The notes beneath the pieces were generated by a model. The model was not told where the DNA came from, searched no databases, and saw only the letters and a list, made by a program, of their open reading frames with translations. From assembly GCF_038069655.2 (NCBI RefSeq), contig NZ_CP150951.2, positions 1,948,001-2,012,000 of the forward strand: a stretch of DNA of 64,000 bases, given 5' to 3'. Origin of the DNA: Yoonia sp. BS5-3. GTDB taxonomy: Bacteria; Pseudomonadota; Alphaproteobacteria; Rhodobacterales; Rhodobacteraceae. Shown here in pieces: positions 1 through 8,860 of this stretch (the stretch's first letter is position 1; the number at the start of each line of letters is the position of its first letter). The translations under genes and the position numbers were made by a program.

Positions 1-1
1 T

Positions 2-61
2 GATATGGATACTGCCGGTTTGATTCGCGCGGCCTTGAAGTTATTGGCCCCGAAAGGGTAG
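2..61 (+). CDS. ruvA: RuvA, C-terminal fragment (gene starts before the window)
   Basis: An open frame enters from the left edge and ends at the TAG at 59-61. Its 19 residues (…DTAGLIRAALKLLAPKG) look like the end of the RuvA C-terminal helical domain, the part that contacts RuvB. RuvA binds Holliday junctions and recruits the RuvB motor. The assignment rests on this short match plus the ruvB gene 40 bp downstream, the usual ruvAB order. Confidence 0.7.
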   Translation, partial: DMDTAGLIRAALKLLAPKG

Positions 62-71
62 GCAGTAACGC

Positions 72-86
72 GTGGGTTTCACCCAC
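72..86. repeat. Small hairpin repeat (GTGGGT-ttc-ACCCAC)
   Basis: A perfect 6-bp inverted repeat with a 3-nt loop, followed by CCTAC, lies between ruvA and ruvB. Similar hairpins built on ATGGGT/ACCCAT occur after ctaC (41812) and ctaE (44480). This looks like the 'GTAGGGTGGGTGAAACCCAC' family of dispersed palindromes that I recall from many proteobacterial genomes. No function is shown here. Confidence 0.55.
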
Positions 87-101
87 CCTACGGAGCATGG
101 C

Positions 102-1121
102 ATGAGTGATATCGATCCGATGATGCGCCCCGACCCGCAGCCTGAGGATGCGGATCGTGCGCTGCGTCCGCAGACTTTGGATGAGTTTATTGGTCAGCGC
201 GATGCTCGTGCCAATCTGAAGGTCTTTATCGAAAGCGCGCGCCGCCGGGGTGAGGCGATGGATCATGCGCTGTTTCATGGCCCGCCCGGTTTGGGCAAGA
301 CCACGCTGGCCCAGATCATGGCCCGCGAATTGGGCGTGAACTTCCGTATGACCTCGGGGCCTGTGCTTGCCAAGGCGGGAGATTTGGCAGCGATTCTAAC
401 CAATCTGGAAGCCCGTGATGTGCTTTTCATTGATGAAATCCACCGCTTGAACCCTGCGGTGGAAGAGGTGCTGTATCCCGCGCTGGAAGATTTTGAGCTG
501 GATTTGGTCATCGGTGAAGGCCCAGCAGCCCGCACGGTTCGGATCGAGTTGCAGCCCTTTACCCTTGTGGGGGCCACTACCCGGATGGGTTTGCTGACCA
601 CCCCTTTGCGGGATCGCTTTGGTATTCCGACCCGGCTTGAGTTTTACACCGAAGACGAGTTGCATCAAATCGTCACGCGCGGCGCGCGGTTGATGGGGGC
701 GCCTGCCTCGGATGATGGGGCCGCAGAGATTGCAAAGCGTGCCCGCGGCACCCCGCGGATTGCGGGCCGTCTTTTGCGCCGGGTTGTGGATTTTGCGATT
801 GTCGAAGGGGATGGCACAGTAACGCAGGCCATTGCAGACCGCGCGCTGACCCGGTTGGGTGTCGATCATTTAGGGCTGGATAATGCTGATCGCCGGTATT
901 TGCGTTTGATTGCTGAAAGCTATGGTGGCGGGCCAGTGGGCGTTGAGACCATCTCGGCGGCTTTGTCGGAAAGCCGCGATAGTCTTGAAGATGTGATCGA
1001 GCCCTACCTGCTGCAGAAAGGGTTGATCCAACGCACGCCTCGTGGCCGGATGCTGGCGCAGGCGGCTTGGACACATTTGGGGTTAGCAGCGCCAAAACCA
1101 CAGAGTGATTTGTTTGGGTAG
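102..1121 (+). CDS. ruvB: Holliday junction branch-migration ATPase RuvB
   Basis: RuvB is the hexameric AAA+ motor that pumps DNA through the RuvA-bound Holliday junction in recombinational repair. The 339-residue protein shows Walker [10 protein letters not shown] (about residues 60-68), Walker B LFIDEIH (108-114), the GATTR sensor segment (157-161) and a C-terminal winged-helix region. I chose the ATG at 102 because GGAG lies 6 nt upstream and the length matches RuvB. An in-frame GTG at 72 would add 10 residues encoded by the hairpin repeat and has no ribosome site. It is probably co-transcribed with ruvA. Confidence 0.97.
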   Translation: MSDIDPMMRPDPQPEDADRALRPQTLDEFIGQRDARANLKVFIESARRRGEAMDHALFHGPPGLGKTTLAQIMARELGVNFRMTSGPVLAKAGDLAAILTNLEARDVLFIDEIHRLNPAVEEVLYPALEDFELDLVIGEGPAARTVRIELQPFTLVGATTRMGLLTTPLRDRFGIPTRLEFYTEDELHQIVTRGARLMGAPASDDGAAEIAKRARGTPRIAGRLLRRVVDFAIVEGDGTVTQAIADRALTRLGVDHLGLDNADRRYLRLIAESYGGGPVGVETISAALSESRDSLEDVIEPYLLQKGLIQRTPRGRMLAQAAWTHLGLAAPKPQSDLFG

Positions 1122-1124
1122 GGC

Positions 1125-1183
1125 GATCAAATTTCGCGAAATTTGATCTTGCCTCGGGCGGGAGTATTTTGGGCAAAATGATG
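1125..1183. repeat. 24-bp perfect palindrome plus GGCGGGAGTATTTT-type repeat
   Basis: Positions 1125-1148 form a perfect 24-bp palindrome centred on TTCGCGAA. It is followed at 1151-1183 by GCCTCGGGCGGGAGTATTTT and a GGGCAAAATGATG tail. The second part matches the units at 50060-50093 and, inverted, 50227-50251. I recall both motifs as frequent intergenic repeats of Rhodobacterales. The repeat runs into the start codon of the next gene and supplies its only GGAG sequence. Confidence 0.7.
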
Positions 1184-1798
1184 GATGATGTTGCGCAATT
1201 CTTTACACGTGCCGATGACGCCTATGTGTTTGCCCGTTGGGGTCGGCCGATTGTCCCGGTTGTTTTTGGTGTGGATGATGCCACCCTTTCGGTTTTCAAA
1301 GGTGCGATTGAGGCGCTTGTGCTGCTTGCTGATCATCAAATGGCCGAGACCGATCCGGAACTGGGCGTCAATGTCATGATGTTCTTTTGTCGCGATTGGG
1401 CGGAATTGCCGGATGTCCCCAATCTTGATCAGCTTGTGCCCGATTTGATCCCGCTTGTCGCCAAGCTACAAGCCGCAGATGCCAATCAATACCGGATCTT
1501 CCGCTTTGATCCGTCGGGTGCCATCAAGGCCTGTTTTGTTTTCCTGCGGATGGATGCGCATTTGGAGGCGGTGCCCGCCGACACATTGGCCCTATCCCAG
1601 GCCGCGCAGTTGATTCTGTTGTGGTCCGATACCGCGTTTGACCAAATGCCGCCCCTGGCAGTCATCGAAGGGCAGGCGGTTCTGCGCCCAGAGATTGCCG
1701 ATGTCATTCGCGCCGCCTATGATCCGGTCATGCCAGCTGCCGCGCAGGATGCCAGCCATGCGTTGCGCCTGGCTGCAAGGATGACGAGGCCGGCATGA
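1178..1798 (+). CDS. Conserved-looking protein of unknown function between ruvB and ybgC
   Basis: A 206-residue soluble protein without signal peptide or membrane segment. It is acidic, with mixed alpha/beta character, and I do not recognise a domain. The frame is well maintained and has the same codon style as its neighbours. Its stop overlaps the start of the thioesterase gene (ATGA at 1795-1798), which argues for a real, translationally coupled gene. The start is uncertain: ATG at 1178 or 1181, or TTG at 1169, all lie inside the upstream repeat, and the nearest GGAG (1161-1164) is rather far from the ATGs. From position, a link to the Tol-Pal operon or ruvAB is possible but unproven. Confidence 0.75.
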   Translation: MMDDVAQFFTRADDAYVFARWGRPIVPVVFGVDDATLSVFKGAIEALVLLADHQMAETDPELGVNVMMFFCRDWAELPDVPNLDQLVPDLIPLVAKLQAADANQYRIFRFDPSGAIKACFVFLRMDAHLEAVPADTLALSQAAQLILLWSDTAFDQMPPLAVIEGQAVLRPEIADVIRAAYDPVMPAAAQDASHALRLAARMTRPA

Positions 1799-2181
1799 TC
1801 CATCAGTTTCCTATTCGCGTCTATTATGAAGACACTGATCTGGCGGGCATTGTCTATTATGCCAATTATCTGAAGTTCATCGAGCGTGCCCGTAGTGAAT
1901 GGGTCCGCGAGATGGGGATTGATCAGGTTCAGATGAAGGCGGAGGGTCTTGTCTTTGCCGTCCGCCGTGTTGAGGCGGATTATCTGATACCTGCGAAGTT
2001 TGATGATGAATTGCTGGTCGAGACGGCCATGGAAGAAGGCTCTGGCGTGCGGCTGGTCGTCCGGCAGGATGTCAAACGCGGCCCGGATCTGCTGTTTTCT
2101 GCCATTGTCACCATCATTTGCATGAACGAAACGGGCTCAGTCATGCGTCTTCCGGCGGCAATTCGCCGTCCTATGCACTAA
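1795..2181 (+). CDS. ybgC: Tol-Pal-associated acyl-CoA thioesterase (hot-dog fold)
   Basis: This 128-residue protein is a YbgC/4-hydroxybenzoyl-CoA-type thioesterase of the hot-dog fold. Such enzymes hydrolyse short or acyl-ACP-linked acyl-CoA and are classically encoded at the head of tol-pal operons. The signature YYEDTDLAGIVYYANYL near residues 10-26 contains the catalytic Asp and the nucleotide-contact region. The start ATG overlaps the preceding stop (ATGA). tolQ follows after a 113-bp gap that may hold a separate promoter. Length is typical of the family. Confidence 0.92.
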   Translation: MIHQFPIRVYYEDTDLAGIVYYANYLKFIERARSEWVREMGIDQVQMKAEGLVFAVRRVEADYLIPAKFDDELLVETAMEEGSGVRLVVRQDVKRGPDLLFSAIVTIICMNETGSVMRLPAAIRRPMH

Positions 2182-2217
2182 AATACAGCCCTTTTTGCAG
2201 ATGTGATGCGGGATTGG

Positions 2218-2247
2218 TTGGATTTCCCCGCGACGATGCGTTATGCT
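2218..2247 (+). promoter_or_regulatory. Possible sigma-70 promoter for tolQRA
   Basis: In the 113-bp gap before tolQ, TTGGAT (2218-2223) and TATGCT (2242-2247) are spaced by 18 nt. This resembles a housekeeping promoter about 45 nt upstream of the tolQ start. It was found by eye only and matches of this quality arise by chance. Confidence 0.25.
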
Positions 2248-2294
2248 TTGTCCTAATCAGAGCCCAAAATGGGCCAACAGGCAGAGCAGGCATT

Positions 2295-2969
2295 ATGGAA
2301 GTAGCACACGACTTCACCATGTGGGCGCTATTCGCGCGCGCAACCATTACCGTAAAAATCGTCATGATCATGCTGATCGTCGCATCCGTTTGGTGCTGGG
2401 CCGTGATCATCGACAAGACCCTTCAATATCGCAAAGCCCGTGCTGAGGCGGGTGTTTTTGATCGCGCATTCTGGTCGGGTGAGCCGCTTGATGGCTTGTT
2501 TCACAAGATCGGCACGGACCCTGACGGCCCGTCCGAAAAGATTTTCGTCGCGGGCATGACCGAATGGCAGCGTTCCCACAAAGAGGATGGCGATTTGATT
2601 GCCAATGCCACCTCGCGCATTGACCGTTCGATGGATGTGGCGATTTCCAAAGAGGCCTCGCGCCTGCAAAAAGGGCTGCCTGTGCTGGCCACGGTCGGTT
2701 CAACCGCCCCTTTCGTGGGTCTTTTTGGGACCGTTTGGGGCATTATGAATGCTTTTATCGAGATCGCTGAGGCGCAGACCACCAATCTGGCTGTTGTTGC
2801 CCCGGGCATCGCCGAGGCCTTGCTGGCCACTGGTTTGGGTCTGCTTGCCGCTATTCCGGCCGTGATTTATTACAACAAGCTTTCAGCAGATAGCAGCCAT
2901 ATCCTGAGCGGGTATGAAGCTTTTGCTGATGAGTTCGCCACGATCCTTAGCCGCCAGTTGGATAGCTGA
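2295..2969 (+). CDS. tolQ: Tol-Pal inner-membrane motor protein TolQ
   Basis: TolQ (ExbB/MotA family) forms with TolR the proton-driven motor that energises TolA during envelope constriction. The 224-residue protein has three membrane segments (about 19-38, 128-152 and 172-194), including the conserved GSTAPFVGLFGTVWGI stretch of TolQ/ExbB. The open frame extends upstream to 2118, but that extension overlaps ybgC and looks random. The ATG at 2295 gives the expected length. tolR follows 2 bp after the stop, so the genes are one operon. Confidence 0.96.
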   Translation: MEVAHDFTMWALFARATITVKIVMIMLIVASVWCWAVIIDKTLQYRKARAEAGVFDRAFWSGEPLDGLFHKIGTDPDGPSEKIFVAGMTEWQRSHKEDGDLIANATSRIDRSMDVAISKEASRLQKGLPVLATVGSTAPFVGLFGTVWGIMNAFIEIAEAQTTNLAVVAPGIAEALLATGLGLLAAIPAVIYYNKLSADSSHILSGYEAFADEFATILSRQLDS

Positions 2970-2971
2970 TC

Positions 2972-3448
2972 ATGGGCGCCGGTGTCATGAATGGTGGCGG
3001 TGGCGGAGATGGCGGCAGACGTGGTCGCCGCCGGTCCCGCCGGACCCAGCCGATGTCCGAGATCAACATCACGCCCTTTGTGGATGTGATGTTGGTTTTG
3101 CTGATTATCTTTATGGTCGCCGCCCCTTTGTCCGTCGTCGGCGTTCCGGTTGAGCTGCCCCAATCTGCCGCTGACCCTTTGTCCGGTGATGAAGAAGAGC
3201 CATTGACAGTGACCATCACGCTTGAAGGTGCTGTCATGATCCAAGAGACCGAGACCGCCCAGGATGAGCTGGTGGCCCGGCTTACGGCCATTGCCGCCGA
3301 GCGTGACAGCAACAAGATTTTCCTGCGCGCTGATGGCCGCAATAACTGGAACCGTGTCGCCGAGATTATGGGTCTGCTGAATGCGGCGGGCTTCTCGGAT
3401 ATTGGTTTGGTCACGGATGTTGCGACGCCTGCAGGTTCTGGCGGGTAA
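2972..3448 (+). CDS. tolR: Tol-Pal inner-membrane motor protein TolR
   Basis: TolR (ExbD family) has a basic, glycine-rich N-terminus, one transmembrane helix (about 36-53) and a periplasmic domain that contacts TolA and peptidoglycan. The motif INITPFVDVMLVLLIIF carries the membrane aspartate (D38) needed for proton use. At 158 residues it is slightly longer than the enterobacterial form because of the Gly/Arg-rich head. It sits 2 bp after tolQ and 3 bp before tolA. Confidence 0.96.
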   Translation: MGAGVMNGGGGGDGGRRGRRRSRRTQPMSEINITPFVDVMLVLLIIFMVAAPLSVVGVPVELPQSAADPLSGDEEEPLTVTITLEGAVMIQETETAQDELVARLTAIAAERDSNKIFLRADGRNNWNRVAEIMGLLNAAGFSDIGLVTDVATPAGSGG

Positions 3449-3451
3449 GCC

Positions 3452-4597
3452 ATGCGCACGACCGGCACCACAGTTTCTGCAATTGGCCATGCCGGGTTGA
3501 TCGGTTGGTTGATCTTGGGCTGGGGCTTTGACGCCGAGCCGTTGGAGTTTTCGACAACCACGGTCACGGTGATCAGTGGTGAAGAATTTGAACAGGCCCA
3601 AGCCGCAAGCACCCCGGACCCCGGCGCTGCGGACCCGGCCACACCGACCCCGCCCGAAGTTGACGTAACGCCACCATCCGCACCTGCTGCTCAGGAGCCG
3701 CCGGACCCAACCCCGCTGCCTGATCCGGTTGAGCCTCCGGCCGAGGACACACCGCCACCGTCTGCCCCTGTGCCGCCAGCACCCGCAGATGTGAGTGACG
3801 ATCTGCCGATTGAACCACCGGCCCCCGTCACTCCGCCGCCAACGCCCGATGTTGAGATCTCTGATCGCCCGACCCCACGGCCGGCTGAACGTATAACGTC
3901 GCAGCCCAACGACCCGCCGCCGCCGGACGCGAGCGTGGATGATATCGTGCGCGAATCTGTCGCGCCAGATGACGACGCCCCTGCGGATATTGTCGCGGAA
4001 GAGCAGGACCCAACCGCGCCTGAAGCCAGTGCGCCTGAGATCGCTATTGCTGACGAAGAGCCGTCAACCGTGCTTGAGACATCAATGCGCCCGCAAGTCC
4101 GCCCGTCCCGCCCAGAGCCACCTGCGCCTGAGCAGGTGGCAGAGGTTGCAGACACTCAGGAACCGGTTGAACCTACTGAGCCAGACACCAACGCGGCGGA
4201 TGCGGCCGCAGAGGCATTGGCAGAGGCATTGGCCGAGGCCACGGCTGAGCCGGCGGCAGAGGCACCTGCAGCCGATCCCGGTCCCCCGATGTCCGGTGCC
4301 GAGCGTGACAGTTTCCGGATTGCTGTGAACGGTTGTTGGAATGTTGACCCCGGATCAGTTGCTTCCCGGGTGACTGTGGAGGTTGGGTTTAATCTGGACC
4401 GCAATGGCCTTGTCCAAGGTGATGTACGCTTGATTTCATCAAACGGAGATCAAGCTTCTACAAATACAGCCTTTGAGGCGGCGCGGCGGGCCATCCTGCG
4501 CTGTCAGTCTGGCGGTTATCAGCTGCCTGCGGAAAAGTATGAGCAATGGAAAGAAGTCGTTATCACATTCGATCCAAGTGGGATGAGGCTGCGGTGA
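3452..4597 (+). CDS. tolA: Tol-Pal energy-transducing protein TolA
   Basis: TolA spans the periplasm and couples the TolQR motor to TolB/Pal. The 381-residue sequence has an N-terminal membrane anchor (about 8-27), a long Pro/Glu/Ala-rich periplasmic region (about 50-285) and a folded C-terminal domain (about 290-381). That last domain has two cysteines and the SFRIAVNGCW…DP segment seen in alphaproteobacterial TolA/TonB-like C-termini. The linker is proline-rich, unlike the Lys/Ala-rich helix of enterobacterial TolA. Identity is secured mainly by operon position and architecture. Confidence 0.9.
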   Translation: MRTTGTTVSAIGHAGLIGWLILGWGFDAEPLEFSTTTVTVISGEEFEQAQAASTPDPGAADPATPTPPEVDVTPPSAPAAQEPPDPTPLPDPVEPPAEDTPPPSAPVPPAPADVSDDLPIEPPAPVTPPPTPDVEISDRPTPRPAERITSQPNDPPPPDASVDDIVRESVAPDDDAPADIVAEEQDPTAPEASAPEIAIADEEPSTVLETSMRPQVRPSRPEPPAPEQVAEVADTQEPVEPTEPDTNAADAAAEALAEALAEATAEPAAEAPAADPGPPMSGAERDSFRIAVNGCWNVDPGSVASRVTVEVGFNLDRNGLVQGDVRLISSNGDQASTNTAFEAARRAILRCQSGGYQLPAEKYEQWKEVVITFDPSGMRLR

Positions 4598-4757
4598 CGG
4601 ATGATGAAGGAATGCCCCGATCGCGCCCTCAATGGGTCAAATTTGATTGTGGTCGGCAAAGACACGCGCAGGTGAGGTGAAATGAGAAATCCTCCCTGTT
4701 ATAAAGGAAAGAGAGCACGTTTCGGGACAGAACCCGGACAGGCGGAGTGAGGCGAAA

Positions 4758-6074
4758 ATGATGAAACGTATTTTGGCAGTCTTGTTGGTTTTGGTACTAG
4801 CTGTACCGGCCATGGCGCAAAACGGTCCCTTGCGGCTGACGATCACCGATGGTGTGATCGAACCCATCACCTTTGCGGTCCCTAATTTCGAGGCTGAGAA
4901 TGCGCAGGCCCAGCAGGTGGCGTCGGACCTGTCCCGTCTTGTGGTCCAGGATCTGGCTGGCACTGGCCTGTTCCGCGAGGTGCCCTCAACGGCCTTCATT
5001 TCGCAGATCAGCTCATTCGCGCAGCCTGTCGCCTTTGCCGATTGGCGCGCGGTGAATGCACAGGCTTTGATTGTTGGCGCTGTCACTGTGAGCGGTCAGC
5101 AATTGGTCGTGAAGTTCCGCCTTTATGACGTGTTCTCGGGCCAGGAGCTGGGCGATGGTTTGCAGTTTGCCGGCACTGTCGCGGGCTGGCGTCGGATGGG
5201 TCACAAGGTGGCCGATGCCGTCTACAGCCGTATCACCGGCGAGGGCGGCTATTTTGACAGCCGCGTCGTCTTTGTGTCTGAAAGTGGCCCCAAGGATAAC
5301 CGTCTGAAGCGCTTGGCCATCATGGACTATGACGGCGCAAACCTGCAATTTCTGACCGATAGCAGTGCCATCGTCCTGGCCCCGCGCTTTTCGCCCAATG
5401 GTGACCGGGTCCTATATACCAGCTTTGAGAGCGGCTTCCCCCGGATCAATGTGCTGAATGTCGCCAATGTGGGCCGTCAGCAATTGCAGACTGCCCCGGG
5501 TGATATGGCCTTCAGCCCCCGCTTTTCCCGCGATGGTCGATCAGTGATCTACAGCCTGTCCAATGGCGGCAATACCGATATCTATCGCACCGATCTGAAT
5601 TCTGGCCAGCATGTGCGCCTGACCTCGGCCCCATCGATTGAGACCGCGCCCAGCCTGTCCCCCGATGGCAGCCAGATCGTTTTTGAAAGCGACCGGTCCG
5701 GCACACAGCAGCTTTATATCATGTCTGCCAATGGTGGTGAGGCCCGTCGCATTTCCTTTGGCGAGGGCCGTTATGGCACCCCCGTCTGGTCCCCGCGCGG
5801 CGACCTTGTTGCCTTTACCAAACAAAATGCGGGCCGGTTCCATATTGGCGTGATGCGCACCGATGGGTCAGAAGAGCGTTTGCTGACAGCATCGTTTCTG
5901 GATGAGGGCCCGACATGGTCCCCCAATGGCCGGGTGATCATGTTCAGTCGCGAAACCCAAGGCGCGGGCGGGACATCAACCATGTATTCGGTTGATATCT
6001 CGGGGCGTAACCTGAAGGCTGTACCGGTTCAGGGCGGTGCCTCTGACCCTTCATGGGGTCCGTTGCAACCGTAA
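4758..6074 (+). CDS. tolB: Periplasmic Tol-Pal protein TolB
   Basis: TolB is a periplasmic beta-propeller that binds Pal and is pulled by TolA. The 438-residue precursor has a signal peptide (first ~21 residues, ending AMA). An N-terminal alpha/beta domain follows, then a six-bladed propeller with repeated blades of the type [28 protein letters not shown] and [14 protein letters not shown]. Two adjacent ATGs (4758, 4761) are possible starts, with GAGTGAGG just upstream. A 160-bp non-coding gap separates it from tolA, so it may have its own promoter. Confidence 0.96.
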   Translation: MMKRILAVLLVLVLAVPAMAQNGPLRLTITDGVIEPITFAVPNFEAENAQAQQVASDLSRLVVQDLAGTGLFREVPSTAFISQISSFAQPVAFADWRAVNAQALIVGAVTVSGQQLVVKFRLYDVFSGQELGDGLQFAGTVAGWRRMGHKVADAVYSRITGEGGYFDSRVVFVSESGPKDNRLKRLAIMDYDGANLQFLTDSSAIVLAPRFSPNGDRVLYTSFESGFPRINVLNVANVGRQQLQTAPGDMAFSPRFSRDGRSVIYSLSNGGNTDIYRTDLNSGQHVRLTSAPSIETAPSLSPDGSQIVFESDRSGTQQLYIMSANGGEARRISFGEGRYGTPVWSPRGDLVAFTKQNAGRFHIGVMRTDGSEERLLTASFLDEGPTWSPNGRVIMFSRETQGAGGTSTMYSVDISGRNLKAVPVQGGASDPSWGPLQP

Positions 6075-6150
6075 TGATGTGTGATTCCCTCAAACAAGAA
6101 CCCGTGCTATAGTCGGGTCAAATGAGCAGATAAAAACAGGAAACAAACCT

Positions 6151-6678
6151 ATGAACATCTTTAAAAAGGCGGCGGTTGCCCTTTTGATTCTGGCCACAGC
6201 GGCCTGTACCAACCCTGACCGTTTTGGCGGCGGTGCTGGCGGCGCGGATGGCGCGGCGGGTGCTGCAGGCCTGAATGGCGCAGCTGCCGGATCAGCCGGT
6301 GATCCAGCAAGCCCTCTTTATTTCAACCAGACTATTGGTGACCGCGTTCTCTTTGTCGTTGATTCCTCGACGATTTCTGATCAGGGCAAGACAATTCTTG
6401 ATGGTCAGGCCCAATGGCTTTTGGCCAATGCCGATTATCGCGCTGTCATCGAAGGCCACGCCGATGAGCAGGGCACACGCGAATATAACCTGGCCTTGGG
6501 CAATCGCCGCGCCAATGCCGTGCGCGAATATCTGGTGTCACGCGGCGTGCCAGCCGCCCGTTTGCAGACCACCAGCTTTGGCAAGGAACGCCCGATCGAA
6601 GTTTGTTCGAACGAAAGTTGCTATGCCAAGAACCGCCGGGCTGTTACGGTACTTTCATTCTCGGCTATCACAAGCTGA
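6151..6678 (+). CDS. pal: Peptidoglycan-associated lipoprotein Pal
   Basis: Pal anchors the outer membrane to peptidoglycan and is the outer-membrane partner of the Tol machine. The 175-residue precursor has a lipoprotein signal with lipobox LATAAC (Cys at about 20), a Gly/Ala-rich linker and a C-terminal OmpA-like domain. That domain shows the diaminopimelate-binding signature GHADEQGTREYNLALGNRRA. AGGAAA precedes the ATG. It is followed closely by cpoB. Confidence 0.97.
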   Translation: MNIFKKAAVALLILATAACTNPDRFGGGAGGADGAAGAAGLNGAAAGSAGDPASPLYFNQTIGDRVLFVVDSSTISDQGKTILDGQAQWLLANADYRAVIEGHADEQGTREYNLALGNRRANAVREYLVSRGVPAARLQTTSFGKERPIEVCSNESCYAKNRRAVTVLSFSAITS

Positions 6679-6702
6679 TCTTGAACAAAGGAAACACCGC
6701 CT

Positions 6703-7518
6703 ATGCACCGTCTAGCCCTTGTCTGCGCCCTGTTGATGGCCCCTTTGCCCAGCATCGCGCAGGAGGAAACCCTTGCCGATATTCGCCAGCAGCTGACCGT
6801 TCTATACGTTGACGTCCAGCGCCTGCGCCGCGAGTTATCGACAACAGGAGGGCTGAATTCCGGTGTGACTGGCAGTACCCCATTGGATCGGCTGAACGCG
6901 ATTGAAGCGGAATTGCAGCGTCTGACTTCAAAATCAGAAGAGCTTGAGTTTCGCGTCAATCGTATCACCGTGGATGGCACCAACCGCATTGGCGACCTGG
7001 AGTTTCGCCTTTGCGAGCTTGAGGCCAATTGCGACATCAGTCAGCTTGGCGAAACCCCATCCCTTGGTGGCGGCGATCTGACCACTGGCGTTCCGGCGGT
7101 TGCCCCTCCTGCGACCACTGGCGGCCCATCCGTCGCCATTGGCGAGCAAAGCGATATCGAGCGGGCGCAGGAGGCGCTCGCTGCCGGTGACTTTCGTGGG
7201 GCTGCGGACCAGCTTGCGGCCTTTAGCCAGACCTACCCGGGTAGCCCGCTAGCCGCCGATGCCAGCTATTTGCGCGGCGAGGCCCTGGAAGGTCTTGGCG
7301 ATATGACAGATGCCGCCCGTGCCTATCTCGAAGCGTTTTCAGGTGATCCGACAGGCCCCAAGGCCCCAGATGCTTTGTTCAAGCTTGGCACGTCCCTTGG
7401 CGCTATTGGCCAGACCCAGGATGCTTGCCTGACTTTGGCTGAAGTGAATGTCCGCTTTCCCGGCAATCCCGCTGTGGCGGATGCGCAGTTTGCGATGCAA
7501 AACCTGGGATGCCAGTAA
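6703..7518 (+). CDS. cpoB: Tol-Pal coordinator CpoB (YbgF)
   Basis: CpoB is a periplasmic protein that links Tol-mediated outer-membrane constriction to septal peptidoglycan synthesis. The 271-residue precursor has a signal peptide (first ~19 residues), an N-terminal coiled coil (about 22-85) and a Gly/Pro/Thr-rich linker. C-terminal TPR repeats follow (about 145-270; AAGDFRGAADQLAAFSQTYP and later copies). AAAGGA precedes the ATG. Its last 10 bp overlap the start of tilS, so the two are probably co-translated. Confidence 0.94.
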   Translation: MHRLALVCALLMAPLPSIAQEETLADIRQQLTVLYVDVQRLRRELSTTGGLNSGVTGSTPLDRLNAIEAELQRLTSKSEELEFRVNRITVDGTNRIGDLEFRLCELEANCDISQLGETPSLGGGDLTTGVPAVAPPATTGGPSVAIGEQSDIERAQEALAAGDFRGAADQLAAFSQTYPGSPLAADASYLRGEALEGLGDMTDAARAYLEAFSGDPTGPKAPDALFKLGTSLGAIGQTQDACLTLAEVNVRFPGNPAVADAQFAMQNLGCQ

Positions 7519-8774
7519 CGGGCACGCCCCCTTCCGACCCAGATGATGCGCCATTGCTGCAAGTTGCCTGCGATGCGTTTTCCCCTGATTTGCCGCCCAA
7601 AATTGCCGTTGCCGTTTCTGGCGGCGGCGATTCAATGGCGCTGTTGCATCTGTATCTGCGGCTTGCCCGGGCCCAGAATACACAAATTGCAGCGGTCACC
7701 GTCGATCATGGATTACGCCCTGAAGCTGCCGATGAGGCCGCCATGGTGGCCCGGTTCTGCGCCCGGCATGACATTTCACACACTATCTTGAAATGGGATG
7801 GGTGGGACCGGACCGGCAATCTGATGGCTGCTGCCCGCGCTGCCCGTTACCGTTTGATTGCTGGCTGGGCTGCATCGCAGAGCATAGCAGATGTTGTGCT
7901 TGGCCATACCCTAGATGATCTGGCCGAAACCTTTCTGATGCGCTTGGCCCGGAAATCCGGCCCCGCTGGTCTTGCTGCTATGGATACGCGTTTTATCCGT
8001 CATGGCATTACCTGGACCCGCCCCCTGGCTGCGCAGTCCCGTGCCGACTTGCGTGCCTATCTGCGCCGCCATGACATTGCATGGGCCGATGATCCCACGA
8101 ATGAAGATGACCGTTTCGACCGTATTCGCGCCCGCAACGCGTTGGACGTGCTGGCCCCTTTGGGGGTCACTGTTCCGGTCCTTGGGGCCGTGAGCGCCGC
8201 GATGGGACAGGCGAGTGATGCTTTGCATCATTACGCCCGCATCGAATCGCGCCGTTATGTTGTGCAGGATCGCTGTGATCTTGTCCTGCGTTTGGGACTG
8301 ACCGGTCCGCTACCGACCGAAATCAAACGCAGGCTTTGGGCCGCTGCGATCCAATGGGTGAATGGCGCGGACTATCCCCCCCGGCAGGCCGCCTTTGCGG
8401 ATGTGATTGATGGTCTAACAACCGATGGCGCGCGCACAGTGGCTGGCTGTTTGATTACCCGCAAAGGCGATGACTGGCGTGTCGCCCGCGAATTGCAGGC
8501 CGTCCAAGGACAGAGCTGTGCAACAACAGATCTATGGGACAGCCGTTGGCAGATGGATGGCCCCCATGCCCCCGCATTGCAGGTGCGCCCGTTGGGCGAG
8601 GGGATACGCGATTGCCCTGATTGGCGGGACGCCGGGTTGCCGCGTGCGTCATTGATGGCGACCCCTGCCATCTGGCGTGATCAGGCGTTAATTTCGGCCC
8701 CGATGGCCGGATTATCGGCAGGATGGACAGCGCAGATTATCGCGGATTTTCATTCATCGGCGTTTGCGCATTGA
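7509..8774 (+). CDS. tilS: tRNA(Ile)-lysidine synthase TilS
   Basis: TilS converts C34 of tRNA-Ile(CAU) to lysidine, giving AUA decoding. This is an essential ATP-dependent reaction. The 421-residue protein shows the N-type ATP pyrophosphatase loop SGGGDS (37-42), the HTLDDLAETFLMRL segment and the NxxxRxRxR-like region NEDDRFDRIRARNAL that binds tRNA. The start overlaps cpoB by 10 bp. tilS between cpoB and ftsH is a common alphaproteobacterial arrangement. Confidence 0.95.
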   Translation: MPVTGTPPSDPDDAPLLQVACDAFSPDLPPKIAVAVSGGGDSMALLHLYLRLARAQNTQIAAVTVDHGLRPEAADEAAMVARFCARHDISHTILKWDGWDRTGNLMAAARAARYRLIAGWAASQSIADVVLGHTLDDLAETFLMRLARKSGPAGLAAMDTRFIRHGITWTRPLAAQSRADLRAYLRRHDIAWADDPTNEDDRFDRIRARNALDVLAPLGVTVPVLGAVSAAMGQASDALHHYARIESRRYVVQDRCDLVLRLGLTGPLPTEIKRRLWAAAIQWVNGADYPPRQAAFADVIDGLTTDGARTVAGCLITRKGDDWRVARELQAVQGQSCATTDLWDSRWQMDGPHAPALQVRPLGEGIRDCPDWRDAGLPRASLMATPAIWRDQALISAPMAGLSAGWTAQIIADFHSSAFAH

Positions 8775-8860
8775 AGATTAAGGTTTTGCCTCTATTTTAG
8801 AGGAAACGCTTGTGATGCGACTCTGTCGTTCCACTTCCCCATTTCAAAGGAGTCTTCCCC

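Noticed and set aside
3691-4155. 154-codon Ser/Gly-rich minus-strand frame opposite tolA
   Set aside because: It is the complement of the Pro/Glu/Ala-rich linker of tolA; its low-complexity composition follows from that.
6088-6116. TATAGT with a weak -35 upstream of pal
   Set aside because: The -35 candidate (TTCCCT) is poor, and pal may be reached by tolB transcription.
8789-8803. CCTCTA-ttt-TAGAGG hairpin between tilS and ftsH
   Set aside because: Only a 6-bp stem with no T tract after it on the plus strand; too weak to call.
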